Of a stretch of 64,000 nt of DNA, positions 25,312-33,890 are shown piece after piece. The notes under the pieces are model-generated. The model was not told where the DNA came from. It ran no database searches and was given only the letters and a program-made list of their open reading frames with translations. The translations under genes were made by a program, and so were the position numbers. The stretch covers positions 1 to 64,000 of the forward strand of contig CAZAUJ010000013.1 in assembly GCA_964488355.1 (NCBI GenBank). Direction: 5' to 3'. This DNA is from Thermoanaerobaculum sp964488355. Its GTDB lineage: Bacteria > Acidobacteriota > Thermoanaerobaculia > Thermoanaerobaculales > Thermoanaerobaculaceae. How positions within the stretch are numbered: position 1 is the stretch's first letter; each line of letters starts with the position of its first letter.

Positions 25312-26619
25312 TCACCCCCCTTCCCCAGACGAGACTACCGGCTCCACCTCCAGCTTGCTGCCTTTTACCGCCACCACGCGAACGGGCGAACCCTGCGCCA
25401 CTGGCTCCTGGCTCACGGCGTCCCAATACTCACCATGAACGAAAACTTTGCCCGTAGGCGAAAGGGCTGTCACCGCCGTTCCCACCTCCCCCATCAGCCC
25501 CTCCACGCCGGAGATGGGCCGGTGGCGGTGCGCCTGCACCACTCGCGACAGAAGGAAAATCACCACCAGGGCCACCACCAGGGCCGTTGGCAGGATCACG
25601 CCCCAACTCACGCGCAAGGTGGGAAGCGGTGCATCAATGAGCATGGCCGAACCCACGATAAAGCACACCAAGCCTGCCACTGTCAACAAACCGTAACTGG
25701 TCACCTTCACCTCGGCAACAAAGAAGCCAATGGCCAAGAGGATCAACAGCACGCCCACATAGTTGACCGGCAATACCGACAAGGCAAAGAAAGCCAAAAG
25801 CAAGCTGACCGCGCCCAGCACGCCGGGAAAGATCGCCCCTGGATGCGAAAGCTCGAAGTAAAGACCCAAAAGCCCAATAAGAAGCAATATGTACGCAATG
25901 TTGGGATGAGCGATCGCTGACAGCAGCTTGTCCGCCGGCGAGGGCGGCACAAACTCCACCTGCGGGGCCTTCAGGGAAAGGGGCTCTTTGCTGCCTGAAA
26001 AACGGCGAGCTTCCCATCCATCCAACTTGGCCAGCAGCTCTTCACGGTTTCTGGCCACCAGATCGATGAGCTTCTTTTCCAGCGCTTCGCGTTCGGTAAA
26101 GGAAAGGGACTCGCGAACCGCCTTTTCCGCCCATTCCATCGGGCGCCCTCGCTGTTGCGCCAGCGAGCGTATTAAGGCTGCTGCATCGTTGGTAACTTTT
26201 TCGGCGATCGTCTTCTCCAGGTCCTCCCCTTGTCCACCCACCGGGTGGGCGGCGCCGGCGTTGGTTCCCGGGGCCATGGCGGCCACATCCGCCGCCATAA
26301 GCAGGAAAAAGCCCGCAGAAGCTGCCTGCGCCCCCGAGGGCGTGACGTACACCACCACCGGGCGAGGTGAGGTAGTGATGGCCGTGGTCATTTGCCGCAG
26401 GGAGGTGAGTAACCCTCCTGGGGTGTTCAGCTCCACCAGCGCTAAGGCTGCTTGCTGGCGAGCCGCCTCCCGCAAACCCCTCTGCAGGTAGCGGAGGGAA
26501 GCGGGTTGAATGGTATCTTCCAGGCGAATGACCACCACCTTTTCCGCCCCAAGGGTGGTGGCGGCCAGGGGAAGGAGTAGGCAGGCCAGAAAAATGCGCG
26601 CAACCACCGAACTTATCAT
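25312..26619 (-). CDS. NfeD-family membrane-bound serine protease
   Basis: A 435-residue protein of the long NfeD (1510-N type) class. A signal peptide (ending TTLGA) precedes a ClpP-like serine protease domain with GAQAASAGFFLLMAADV, whose Ser in ASAG is the likely nucleophile, and MAPGTNAGAAHPV. About four to five membrane helices follow (residues ~235-360), then a C-terminal OB-fold NfeD domain (GLMGEVGTAVT, GKVFVHGEYWDAVS). The partner slipin lies 4 bp downstream. I start at ATG 26619, since the 55-residue upstream extension is not signal-like. That start overlaps the divergent PAP2 gene's proposed start by 26 bp; GTG 26607 is an alternative. Confidence 0.88.
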   Translation of the reverse strand: MISSVVARIFLACLLLPLAATTLGAEKVVVIRLEDTIQPASLRYLQRGLREAARQQAALALVELNTPGGLLTSLRQMTTAITTSPRPVVVYVTPSGAQAASAGFFLLMAADVAAMAPGTNAGAAHPVGGQGEDLEKTIAEKVTNDAAALIRSLAQQRGRPMEWAEKAVRESLSFTEREALEKKLIDLVARNREELLAKLDGWEARRFSGSKEPLSLKAPQVEFVPPSPADKLLSAIAHPNIAYILLLIGLLGLYFELSHPGAIFPGVLGAVSLLLAFFALSVLPVNYVGVLLILLAIGFFVAEVKVTSYGLLTVAGLVCFIVGSAMLIDAPLPTLRVSWGVILPTALVVALVVIFLLSRVVQAHRHRPISGVEGLMGEVGTAVTALSPTGKVFVHGEYWDAVSQEPVAQGSPVRVVAVKGSKLEVEPVVSSGEGG

Positions 26620-27496
26620 AGAGGCTGCTGCCCAGGCAGGCAAGGGGCGCTGGCGTGCGGGCGAGCTGGCCTTGGGCGCTAGCTTGTTCCTGATGGCGGG
26701 GGTCGCCTGGACCAACCCACATGCCGTTCCCCTGGCTACCCGTGCCTCGCTGCTCACGGTAGCCCTGCTCTTTGCCATCGCCACCGAAGCGCTGTCCAGG
26801 TCCTCTACGCCCAGTCTCCGTCTCGTTCGCGAATTTTTGCCCGTGCCGGTTGTACCTTTCGTCTTCCTTCACTTGGGTTTGCTCATTCCCCTGGTCAACG
26901 CCAAGACCTACGATCAGGCGCTGGCTGCGTTGGATTGCTGGCTTCTAGGTGCAGAGGCGCAACAGGCCCTTTACAACCTGCCCTTGCCCTGGTGGCTGGC
27001 CGACCTGTTGACCCTCACCTACTCCACGTTCTTCTTCTTGCCGGTGATCCTGTTGGTGGTGCTGGTCAGAGCGCAAGATCCCTTCCTGCCGCGCGTGGTC
27101 TCCACCGTCATTCTCACCTTTCTCCTTTCCTACGCCGGGTACTTCCTTGTGCCTGCCTACGGCCCGCGAGAAGGCGTGGCCCGCGACCGTTACCGCACCT
27201 TGCCGGCCGGGCTTCTGGGTGCCCCCCTCCGCGAACTCCTCGACCACTGGGAAAAGACCAAAACCGATGCCTTCCCTTCCGGCCACACCATGGTCACCCT
27301 GGCGGTGCTCTACTGTGCCCGTCGGCGAGCCTCCAAGCTTTACAACGCGCTGCTGCCTGTTGGTGCGCTGCTCATCGCCGCCACCGTGCTGCTCACCTAC
27401 CACTACCTGGTGGACGTGCTGGCCGCCGTACCCTTCCTCCTGCTGAGCCTCGCCCTCGCCCGCTGGTGGTGCGGGCCCTTGCCTCCGCGCGTTTGA
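26594..27496 (+). CDS. PAP2-family membrane phosphatase / phosphotransferase
   Basis: A 300-residue polytopic membrane protein. The PAP2 C-terminal motifs are visible: FPSGHTMVTLAVLYCARRR (catalytic SGH) and TYHYLVDVLAAVPF (H-xxx-D). The earlier KTKTDAFPSGH run and the long N-terminal helical part resemble the Aur1/Ipt1-like inositolphosphotransferase group more than short PgpB enzymes. The substrate is probably a lipid phosphate or phosphoinositide-like lipid; this is inference. The start is uncertain: ATG 26594 overlaps the divergent NfeD start, and internal starts are possible. Its last 104 bp overlap the convergent transglutaminase gene. Confidence 0.8.
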   Translation: MRATTELIIEAAAQAGKGRWRAGELALGASLFLMAGVAWTNPHAVPLATRASLLTVALLFAIATEALSRSSTPSLRLVREFLPVPVVPFVFLHLGLLIPLVNAKTYDQALAALDCWLLGAEAQQALYNLPLPWWLADLLTLTYSTFFFLPVILLVVLVRAQDPFLPRVVSTVILTFLLSYAGYFLVPAYGPREGVARDRYRTLPAGLLGAPLRELLDHWEKTKTDAFPSGHTMVTLAVLYCARRRASKLYNALLPVGALLIAATVLLTYHYLVDVLAAVPFLLLSLALARWWCGPLPPRV

Positions 27497-29393
27497 GATC
27501 CGCCACAACCTCCCGGAGAGCCTGCTGCAAACGTTTCCGAGATGGCGGGACCGCCCCCGCGTAAGCCACCTCGTGGTGCGTCCGCACGAGGAAAAGGAAC
27601 GCCTGCCTCGACCCAGATAACCGAGGGAGCACGCTGGCCACCAGCTGCCCGGGGGTGCTGCGGAGCCAGCGCTCCTCCGACCACCCGGCCGCCAGCGCCA
27701 GGTGCCGCAACAGGTGGCCCAAGGGCGAGAGGGCAGGACGGGTAGCCCTGGGTTTGCGGGCTAGCCGCCAGAGCCACCACACCAGCGCCAGGGCCCCTAA
27801 CCCAGCCCCGGCCCGAGGGGCCACCACACGCACATGCCGCCCCAGGGCCAGCAGAAAGTCCAGTTGGTCCCCGAGGGAAAAGGTCAAAACCCAGCGGTCC
27901 CAGAAGGCCTCCAGCCGGCTCCAGGCATCCCGCCAGTCCCAGCCGGGCTGGTCGCGCCCAACCGCGGGTCTCCCCTCGGGCGGGGTAGGGTCGAAAATCT
28001 CCCACTGCCCGTCCAGGTAAGCCAGCACCCAGGCGTGGGCGTTGGCATCGCGCAACAGGTACTCCCCACCTCCCAGGGGCTCCCCACCGGCGAAGCCCGT
28101 CTGCAGCCGCGCGGGAATGCCCAGGACCCGCAGCAGCAGCACCATGGAGGAGGCAAAAAACTCACAATGGCCTTGCCGGGAAGTGAACAGAAACCATTCC
28201 ACCGGATCGGCACGCAGGGGGGCGGCGGTGTTGGTGCTGTAGCGAAAGCGTCGCTGGAGGAAGCCTTCCAGTGCCTGTGCCTGTGCCCGTGGCGTTTGCG
28301 CCCCGCCAACGGCCTCGCGGGCCAACTCCCGCAGAGCGGAAAGGTCCCCAGGCACGAACAGATCCTCAGGACCGGGTGCGCGGCTGTGCACCCGGCTGGG
28401 CGAAAACCACACCTGATAGGAAAGAGGCGGCTCCAGTTGGCGGGGAACGCGCCAGGCTTCCGCCCCATCCCGCCAAGGTTGCACGCCCACAGGCGGCACC
28501 ACCTGGCTCGTCCCCGGTGGCACGAACAACCGGTCGCTGGCTTGCTCAAGGGTAACCTCAGCGAAAAGCGTTGCGGCTGCCGCCACCGCCTCCTCGTGCT
28601 GGACCTTGAGCTTTTTGGTTTCCAGCCATCGGCCGGCACGGTAGTGGCTCAAGGTGGCCCCGGCAAAGCGCAGCCACGCCGGCTCCACCGTCACCTGGGG
28701 AGGAAAACGCACCCGCAGCATGGGCCGGCGGGAGTTTTTGATGTCTCCCAGCTGGTGCAGGGCTACCGCCTCGCGAAAGCCGCTCACGGGACGAGCTCCC
28801 ACCCCCGCGACCGCAAAAGGCGAGCGAAGGCGCGGGAACAACACGAACAGCGGCACCGCCACCACCACAGCCAAGAGCACCGTGGCCAGCACCATCCGCC
28901 CCGGAGCACCGGTCGCTGGCGGCGCCGTTCCCCAACGCCTAGCCAGCTCCCGAGGCAAGAGGGAAGACACCGCTAGCACCACGCCGGCCAGCAGACCCAC
29001 CAGGTAGATGGCCAAGGCCGGGTGGGTTGAGGAAGCTATCCCCGCCACAGCCAAAAGAGCCAACAGCACCAGGGAGAGAAAGCGGCGGTTGGAGCCCGCA
29101 CCGCCCCACAGGCGCACGGCCGCCAGCAGGACGAGCAGGTTGGCCACCGGTCGCAACACGCCAAAACGCAAGCCGCCGGTCACCACCACCAGGCCCAGGA
29201 TGGCAGGCGCCAGCAGGTTTTCCAGCCAAACAGGCAACGGCCGTAGCACGCGGGAACTGGCCACCGACGCAGCGGCCACAGCCCCTAGCGGCAAGGCGAG
29301 GGGCAACGCTACCACCCCTGCCAGGGCCAGGGGTGGGAAGATGGCTAGCGCCCCCCAACCCAACCAGCGCTGCCAGGCAAGCTGCAGGCTCAT
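27393..29393 (-). CDS. Transglutaminase-like membrane protein (DUF3488-TGc)
   Basis: A 666-residue protein. Residues ~10-190 form about six membrane helices (the DUF3488 region), followed by an extracytoplasmic transglutaminase-like domain with triad Cys410 (RQGHCEFFASS), His453 (DANAHAWV) and Asp468 (WEIFDPTPP). One more helix near residues 535-555 precedes a cytoplasmic DUF4129-like tail ending in an Arg/Gly-rich stretch. This architecture accompanies MoxR and DUF58 proteins in many bacteria; the biochemical role is not established. The ATG overlaps the DUF58 stop (ATGA). The last 104 bp overlap the PAP2 gene on the other strand. Confidence 0.9.
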   Translation of the reverse strand: MSLQLAWQRWLGWGALAIFPPLALAGVVALPLALPLGAVAAASVASSRVLRPLPVWLENLLAPAILGLVVVTGGLRFGVLRPVANLLVLLAAVRLWGGAGSNRRFLSLVLLALLAVAGIASSTHPALAIYLVGLLAGVVLAVSSLLPRELARRWGTAPPATGAPGRMVLATVLLAVVVAVPLFVLFPRLRSPFAVAGVGARPVSGFREAVALHQLGDIKNSRRPMLRVRFPPQVTVEPAWLRFAGATLSHYRAGRWLETKKLKVQHEEAVAAAATLFAEVTLEQASDRLFVPPGTSQVVPPVGVQPWRDGAEAWRVPRQLEPPLSYQVWFSPSRVHSRAPGPEDLFVPGDLSALRELAREAVGGAQTPRAQAQALEGFLQRRFRYSTNTAAPLRADPVEWFLFTSRQGHCEFFASSMVLLLRVLGIPARLQTGFAGGEPLGGGEYLLRDANAHAWVLAYLDGQWEIFDPTPPEGRPAVGRDQPGWDWRDAWSRLEAFWDRWVLTFSLGDQLDFLLALGRHVRVVAPRAGAGLGALALVWWLWRLARKPRATRPALSPLGHLLRHLALAAGWSEERWLRSTPGQLVASVLPRLSGSRQAFLFLVRTHHEVAYAGAVPPSRKRLQQALREVVADLKRAEARARTTSGRGRGSAGGRVRRPARPPGSGR

Positions 29394-30397
29394 GGTCCCA
29401 CCAGTCGGTAAACGGCTGGGAAGGGGAGCAAGGCCCCCGCCCCTGGTTGGCTCACCGGCACGGGTTGCACCAGGGCGAGCTCTCGCAGCAGCCGCCGCAG
29501 GTGCTCCGGACCCCAGGCCGGGGGGATAACCCGCGACCCCAGGATCAGGCCCACCGCCTCCCCCGCTGAAAGCAGCTTGCGAGCGACCGAGGCCACCTCC
29601 GCCACCAAATCGTCAAAGCGCCGCTGAGTCTCGGCATCGGCCGGGTCAGCCACCCGCGGATCCAGGAGCAAGAACCGGCGAGGCCGTCGCTCCTGCCATC
29701 GCTCCATGACAATCACCCGCTGCTGGCGCGCCGTTTGTTTCCAGTGCACATCGCGGATATCGTCGCCCGCGCGAAACTCCCGCAGCAGCTCCACCTCCCC
29801 GCCCCGGTGGCCGCGGCCTGGGTGCCGGTCCTCTTCCCCCTCCCGTAAGCCGGCAAAGCGCGGGGCAGCGGCCGCCACCAGACGCGGGTACACCAAAACC
29901 TGCCCTTCCTGTGGGAGGCGCAGCGCTTTGACGAAAAACCCCAAGGGGAGGCGCACCTCCACCACCAGAGCCGGTTTTGGGTAGAGGCCTCGGCGGGGAA
30001 ACTTAGTTACCAACGTGGCGCTCACCTCCCCTTTGGCGGGTACGGCTGGGAGGAGCACCGCCGCGGGGAGGTCTTCCAACCGACAAAGCACACCCCAGGC
30101 GGGAAGCCAAAGAGAGCCGTTGGACACGCGCAGGTGCACGGGACAGGCAGCCCCGGCCCATACCTCCGCCGGAAGGTGCACCTGGGCGCGCAGGTGCGCC
30201 AGGGTGTGACGGGACAGCACGCCGGAGGCGACGAACGCGCCCAGACTCAAGGCCAAAAGCATGTAAAGGGCGTTGTTGCCGGTGTTAAGCGCCGCTAAAC
30301 CAAGAACAAAAACCCAAGCCAGGAAGAACCAAAAGCCACGGCTGGCCTGGAGGGAAAAACCGGGGAAACGCCACTCGAAGGCTTCGTACCAGCGCAT
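29390..30397 (-). CDS. DUF58 protein with two membrane helices
   Basis: A 335-residue protein. Two hydrophobic helices (roughly residues 23-41 and 45-65) precede a beta-rich domain and the DUF58 region, whose signature here is REFRAGDDIRDVHWKQTARQQRVIV. A von Willebrand A-like fold is expected in the C-terminal part (FLLLDPRVADPAD), though a full MIDAS is not evident. I start at ATG 30397, directly after the MoxR stop with one base between them; the longer open frame would extend into moxR. DUF58 proteins are thought to work with MoxR ATPases in protein or complex maturation. Confidence 0.9.
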   Translation of the reverse strand: MRWYEAFEWRFPGFSLQASRGFWFFLAWVFVLGLAALNTGNNALYMLLALSLGAFVASGVLSRHTLAHLRAQVHLPAEVWAGAACPVHLRVSNGSLWLPAWGVLCRLEDLPAAVLLPAVPAKGEVSATLVTKFPRRGLYPKPALVVEVRLPLGFFVKALRLPQEGQVLVYPRLVAAAAPRFAGLREGEEDRHPGRGHRGGEVELLREFRAGDDIRDVHWKQTARQQRVIVMERWQERRPRRFLLLDPRVADPADAETQRRFDDLVAEVASVARKLLSAGEAVGLILGSRVIPPAWGPEHLRRLLRELALVQPVPVSQPGAGALLPFPAVYRLVGP

Positions 30398-30398
30398 G

Positions 30399-31352
30399 CT
30401 ACCAGGGAACCGGCGTGGTGGCCACGATCTCCTGGATGACGGCTCGCTCGCTTTCGCTTTGGGAGGCACCGCTCCCGTCCGCTCCGGCCAGGATCACGCG
30501 GTGGGCCATAACCGGAACTGCCACGCGCACAATGTCGTCGGGAATCACGTAATCTCGACCGCCTAGCAAGGCCAGCGCCTGGGCGGCCCGCTGCAAGCTG
30601 AGGGCCCCGCGCGTGGAAACCCCTAACGCCAGGGAGGGGTGCCTCCGCGTGCGCTGCACCAGCTCCAGCAGGTAGCGCAGCAGCGAATCCACCACCCGCA
30701 CCCGGCGCACCTGCTCCTGCAGCGCCACCACTTCCCCCGCCTCCAGCACCGGCCTGATGGCCTCCAGCTCCTCCTCCACCCCGCCGCGAGCGAGCAGTGC
30801 CAGCTCCTCCTCCGCCGAGGGGTAACCCAGTTGAAGACGAAACAGAAACCGGTCCAGCTGACTCTCCGGCAGCTGATAGGTCCCCAGATACTCCACTGGG
30901 TTTTGCGTGGCCAACACCAGAAAAGGCTCGCGCAAGCGGTAGCGCGTCTTTTCCACGGTCACGGTGCGCTCGTTCATGGCTTCTAACAGCGCCGCTTGCG
31001 TCTTGGGTGTGGCCCGGTTGATCTCGTCGGCCAACAGCACGTTGGTGAAGATGGGACCAGGCAGAAACTCGAACTCCCCCTTTTCCGCCCGCCAGAGGGA
31101 AACCCCAATCACATCCGAGGGTAGGGTATCGGAGGTGAACTGAATGCGAGAGAAGGTCAGGTTGAGGGAGCGAGCCAGCGCCTGCGCCAGCGTGGTCTTA
31201 CCCACGCCCGGCACGTCCTCGATGAGCACATGCCCGCGGGCCAACAAGGCGGCAATGACAAAATCAATCGCCTCCTCTTTCCCGCGGATCACGCGCGCCA
31301 CCGAATGGCGCAGGTCCTTAAGCTTGTCCCGTGCTTCCCTGCTCACGCTCAT
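30399..31352 (-). CDS. MoxR-family AAA+ ATPase
   Basis: A 317-residue MoxR ATPase. Walker A is GVGKTT (49-54) and Walker B is NVLLADEINRA. The segment ATQNPVEYLGTYQLPESQLDRF, with its sensor and arginine-finger region, is characteristic of the MRP/MoxR proper subfamily. The C-terminal lid includes GVSTRGALSLQRAAQA. These ATPases act as chaperones that activate or assemble enzyme complexes with a cognate VWA/DUF58 protein, here the next gene. The start overlaps the stop of the receiver-like gene (ATGA), extending the operon upstream. Confidence 0.95.
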   Translation of the reverse strand: MSVSREARDKLKDLRHSVARVIRGKEEAIDFVIAALLARGHVLIEDVPGVGKTTLAQALARSLNLTFSRIQFTSDTLPSDVIGVSLWRAEKGEFEFLPGPIFTNVLLADEINRATPKTQAALLEAMNERTVTVEKTRYRLREPFLVLATQNPVEYLGTYQLPESQLDRFLFRLQLGYPSAEEELALLARGGVEEELEAIRPVLEAGEVVALQEQVRRVRVVDSLLRYLLELVQRTRRHPSLALGVSTRGALSLQRAAQALALLGGRDYVIPDDIVRVAVPVMAHRVILAGADGSGASQSESERAVIQEIVATTPVPW

Positions 31353-31759
31353 CCGGCTAGCCTGCTAGCCGCCTCCTCATCCGCCAGAGCCACCAGCTGC
31401 CGCTTAGCCACTAGCGCCGCGCGCAGCAACTCCCCCAACCGCGCGGCATCGGCTGGGTTCACTACCAGGTCTGCCTGAAGCAGAAAGGCACGCCACCCAT
31501 CGCCGGTGTTTACACCGTTGGCCAAGACGGCCAGCACAAACCCCCGGCGTAGCGCCGGCGGCACGGTTACCAGTGCCGGCCACTCGCCTGCCCCCAAGGA
31601 GGCCACGTCGGTGCAGACCACCACGGCCACCGCACCCACCTCCACCTCCGCCCGCGCTTCGCGCATGCTTCCCACCGCCACCGCCTCGAAGCCGGCTGCC
31701 GCCAACGCCCCCTGATGGCCCTGGGCTAGCGCACAGGTGACCAGGACTACCCGCCGCAC
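31349..31759 (-). CDS. Degenerate receiver-like (CheY fold) protein
   Basis: A 136-residue alpha/beta protein that looks like a stand-alone response-regulator receiver. An Asp occupies the expected end of strand 3 (VVVCTD51), but the acidic pair after strand 1 is replaced (VLVTCA) and the Lys of the KP motif appears to be Asn (VVNPAD, N101). Phosphorylation is therefore doubtful. GTG 31759 is one base after the TAG that would end the frame-corrected PilT-like gene upstream, and the stop overlaps the MoxR start. No output domain is present. Its family assignment rests on pattern and length only. Confidence 0.55.
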   Translation of the reverse strand: MRRVVLVTCALAQGHQGALAAAGFEAVAVGSMREARAEVEVGAVAVVVCTDVASLGAGEWPALVTVPPALRRGFVLAVLANGVNTGDGWRAFLLQADLVVNPADAARLGELLRAALVAKRQLVALADEEAASRLAG

Positions 31760-31760
31760 G

Positions 31761-32868
31761 CTAGCTGCCCTCCTGCAGGTCTAAAAGCCGCAGCTCCAGC
31801 TGGCGGGGCAGGACAGCAAAGGCGAGGGCCACATCCCGAGCCAGAACTCCCTGGCGCACGCGCGTTTCCAAGCTCGCGGTCAAAGCCCTTCTGCCCCTCC
31901 CTTTCCCCATCCCGCAGAACATCAGCAAACGACGCCGAGTCCAAGTTGCCGGCCAGGAGATACTCGTTCGCCGCCACCGAAAGCCGAAAAACCTCCACCA
32001 CCGGCCGTCGCTTCCCATCCCTGTGGGGCACAAGTCGCTGGGAAAAAGCAAACCACAGCACCCGAGCTAGGCGCGCCCGGGTTTCCTGGCGCTCCTCAGG
32101 GGGAAAGAAGCCCAGCCAGCGCGAGAGCGCCGAAGCGGTGTCAAAGCCACGCAGAGAGGTGAGCACCAGGTGTCCCGTTTCCGCCAGCTTCAAAAGCAGC
32201 CGCGCTTCCTCGGTCCTGCGCACCTCTGAGGCCAGCACCACGTCCGCTCCCGCGCGCGCGGCATCGGCCAGGCCTTGGGCTAGCGAGGGGGTGTCGATGC
32301 CCACCTCTCGCTGATGCACTGCCGCCATACCGTGACGATGGAGGAACTCGATGGGCTCCTCCACCGTCATCACGTGACAGGCGCGGGTGCGGTTTACCTC
32401 GCCCACGAGGGCAGCTAGCGTGGTGGTCCGGCCCGCGCCAGCCGGGCCGTTGACGAAGACGATGCCGCTCTTCTCTTGCGCCGCCTCCGCCACCGCCTCC
32501 GGCAGCTCCAGTTCCGCCAGGCTGGCGACCCGCTCAGGGATGGCCCGCAGCGTCACCGCAAAGCTCCCGCGCTGGAGAAAAACCGACACGCGAAAGCGGG
32601 TGACCGAGGGCAAGGAGTAAGCGAAGGCAGCAGCACCCAGTTCCCGCACCCTTCGGGCGGCAGCCGGAGGGGCGGCAGCCAAAAGGTGGAGCACGATCGC
32701 CTCGGTATGAAACGGGGTCAGCCGCGCAAGGCCTGGCAACTCCACGCGCACCAGTTCGCCATCGCGGGCGATGCAGGGGGGCAGGCCCACACCAAAAAGC
32801 AAATCACCGCCGCTGCCCCCCCGCTGGGCAACGTGTGTCAAGAAGCCGGGTAAATCGAATCCTAGCAC
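31761..32868 (-). pseudogene. PilT/GspE-like ATPase gene, frameshifted near its 3' end, degenerate Walker A
   Basis: A type IV pilus retraction-like (PilT/PilU) ATPase of about 369 residues if corrected. Recognisable segments are IVFVNGPAGAGRTTT (141-150 region), VMTVEEPIEFLHRH (Asp box), ADVVLASEVR (Walker B area) and ETGHLVLTSL (His-box region). The Walker A Lys is replaced by Arg147. Near 31886-31888 the frame breaks: the unshifted frame goes on to Cys/Pro-rich nonsense and overlaps the next gene, whereas the other frame continues ALTASLETRVRQGVLARDVALAF, the usual PilT C-terminus, ending TAG at 31761, one base before the next start. One extra G in the coding strand explains this. It could also be a sequencing error. 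Confidence 0.75.
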
Positions 32869-32911
32869 CGAGCCAGTATAGCGAGCGGGCAGGTCCTCCG
32901 CGTTCGCCGGC

Positions 32912-33748
32912 TTAGGGCTGAACGAAGCTGACCTCGGGCACTTGGGGAATCAAACGCTGGGAGAACGCCTCTTCCAGAAATCGGCGAACAGCTTGCCTGC
33001 CCCTCTCGCCGTAATCCAAGGTCAAGTGGTTGACGTACATGGACACGAAGCGGTCGGCCCTTGGGCGGCTCAGGCCGCGGGCAAAAGGCAGCGCCGCATC
33101 CAAGGCTTGCTGGCGGTGCTCCAAGGCCCAGCGCACCGAATCGGCTAGCACCGCAGCGATACGGCGGGAAAGCTCCGGCCCCAAGTCTCGGCGTACGCCG
33201 TTGCCCCCCAGGGGCAAGGGCAAGCCAGTCTTCTCCTTCCACCAGCGACCCAAATCCTCCACCAGAACCAGCCCCTCTTCCTGGAAGGTCAGCTGCCCCT
33301 CGTGGATCAGCACCCCAGCTTGCGACCTCCCCTCCTCCACCACCGCAGCCACCTGGTCAAAGGGAACGTCCAGGCACACGGCCTGGGGCTGCCAAAGCTG
33401 CAAAGCCAGCCGTGCCGAGGTCCAGCGCCCCGGGGTGGCCACCACCTGGCCTGCCAGCTGCTCCCGGGTCAGAGGTTGCCTAGCCACCACCACCGGCCCG
33501 TAGCCGTCGCCCATGGACGCGCCCGAGCTCAACAGGGCATAGCGGTCCGCCACGTAGGCGTAGGCGTGGATGGACAGGGCAGTAACCTCGTACTGTCCCT
33601 CCCTGGCTTTTTGGTTAAGCGTCTCGATGTCGGCCAATACCTCGGCAAACCGGAGCCCCCGTCGATCTACCAGCCCCTGCACCGCCGCATAGTGCATGAA
33701 GGCGTCATCGGCATCCGGGGAATGAGCTACGTGAATTGTTTGGACCAT
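32912..33748 (-). CDS. mqnD: 1,4-dihydroxy-6-naphthoate synthase (futalosine pathway)
   Basis: A 278-residue periplasmic-binding-protein-fold enzyme that converts cyclic dehypoxanthine futalosine to 1,4-dihydroxy-6-naphthoate in the alternative menaquinone pathway. Family features seen are HVAHSPDADDAFMHYA, EVTALSIHAYAY, SSGASMGDGYGPVVVA, AGVLIHEGQLTF and LPLGGNGV. I start at ATG 33748, with AAAGGAG 8 bases upstream; the 47-residue extension to 33889 is low-complexity and non-homologous. Length matches the family. No other mqn gene is in the window, so the pathway is scattered. Menaquinone would be the respiratory quinone. Confidence 0.9.
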   Translation of the reverse strand: MVQTIHVAHSPDADDAFMHYAAVQGLVDRRGLRFAEVLADIETLNQKAREGQYEVTALSIHAYAYVADRYALLSSGASMGDGYGPVVVARQPLTREQLAGQVVATPGRWTSARLALQLWQPQAVCLDVPFDQVAAVVEEGRSQAGVLIHEGQLTFQEEGLVLVEDLGRWWKEKTGLPLPLGGNGVRRDLGPELSRRIAAVLADSVRWALEHRQQALDAALPFARGLSRPRADRFVSMYVNHLTLDYGERGRQAVRRFLEEAFSQRLIPQVPEVSFVQP

Positions 33749-33890
33749 GCGCAAAGCTCCTTTCGCTAGGAGGGGGAAGCGGGCCGGCTCCCTCGGTTGC
33801 CTCCCCTCCCCTTTCGGCCTAGGCGCAAGGCTAGCAGGGTCCCCACTCCCTTGCCCCGGGGTATCCCTAGACCAGGCCTCCGAGGCCATT

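Noticed and set aside
31251..31262. Second copy of the GTCATTGC repeat end
   Set aside because: A lone GCAATGAC inside the moxR coding sequence with no partner arm; chance occurrence.
31747..31885. Natural Cys/Pro-rich C-terminus of the PilT-like protein
   Set aside because: The alternate frame encodes the family-like C-terminus and gives correct spacing to the next gene.
31870..31900. Programmed ribosomal frameshift in the PilT-like gene
   Set aside because: No slippery heptamer or downstream structure is evident; a simple extra G is more economical.
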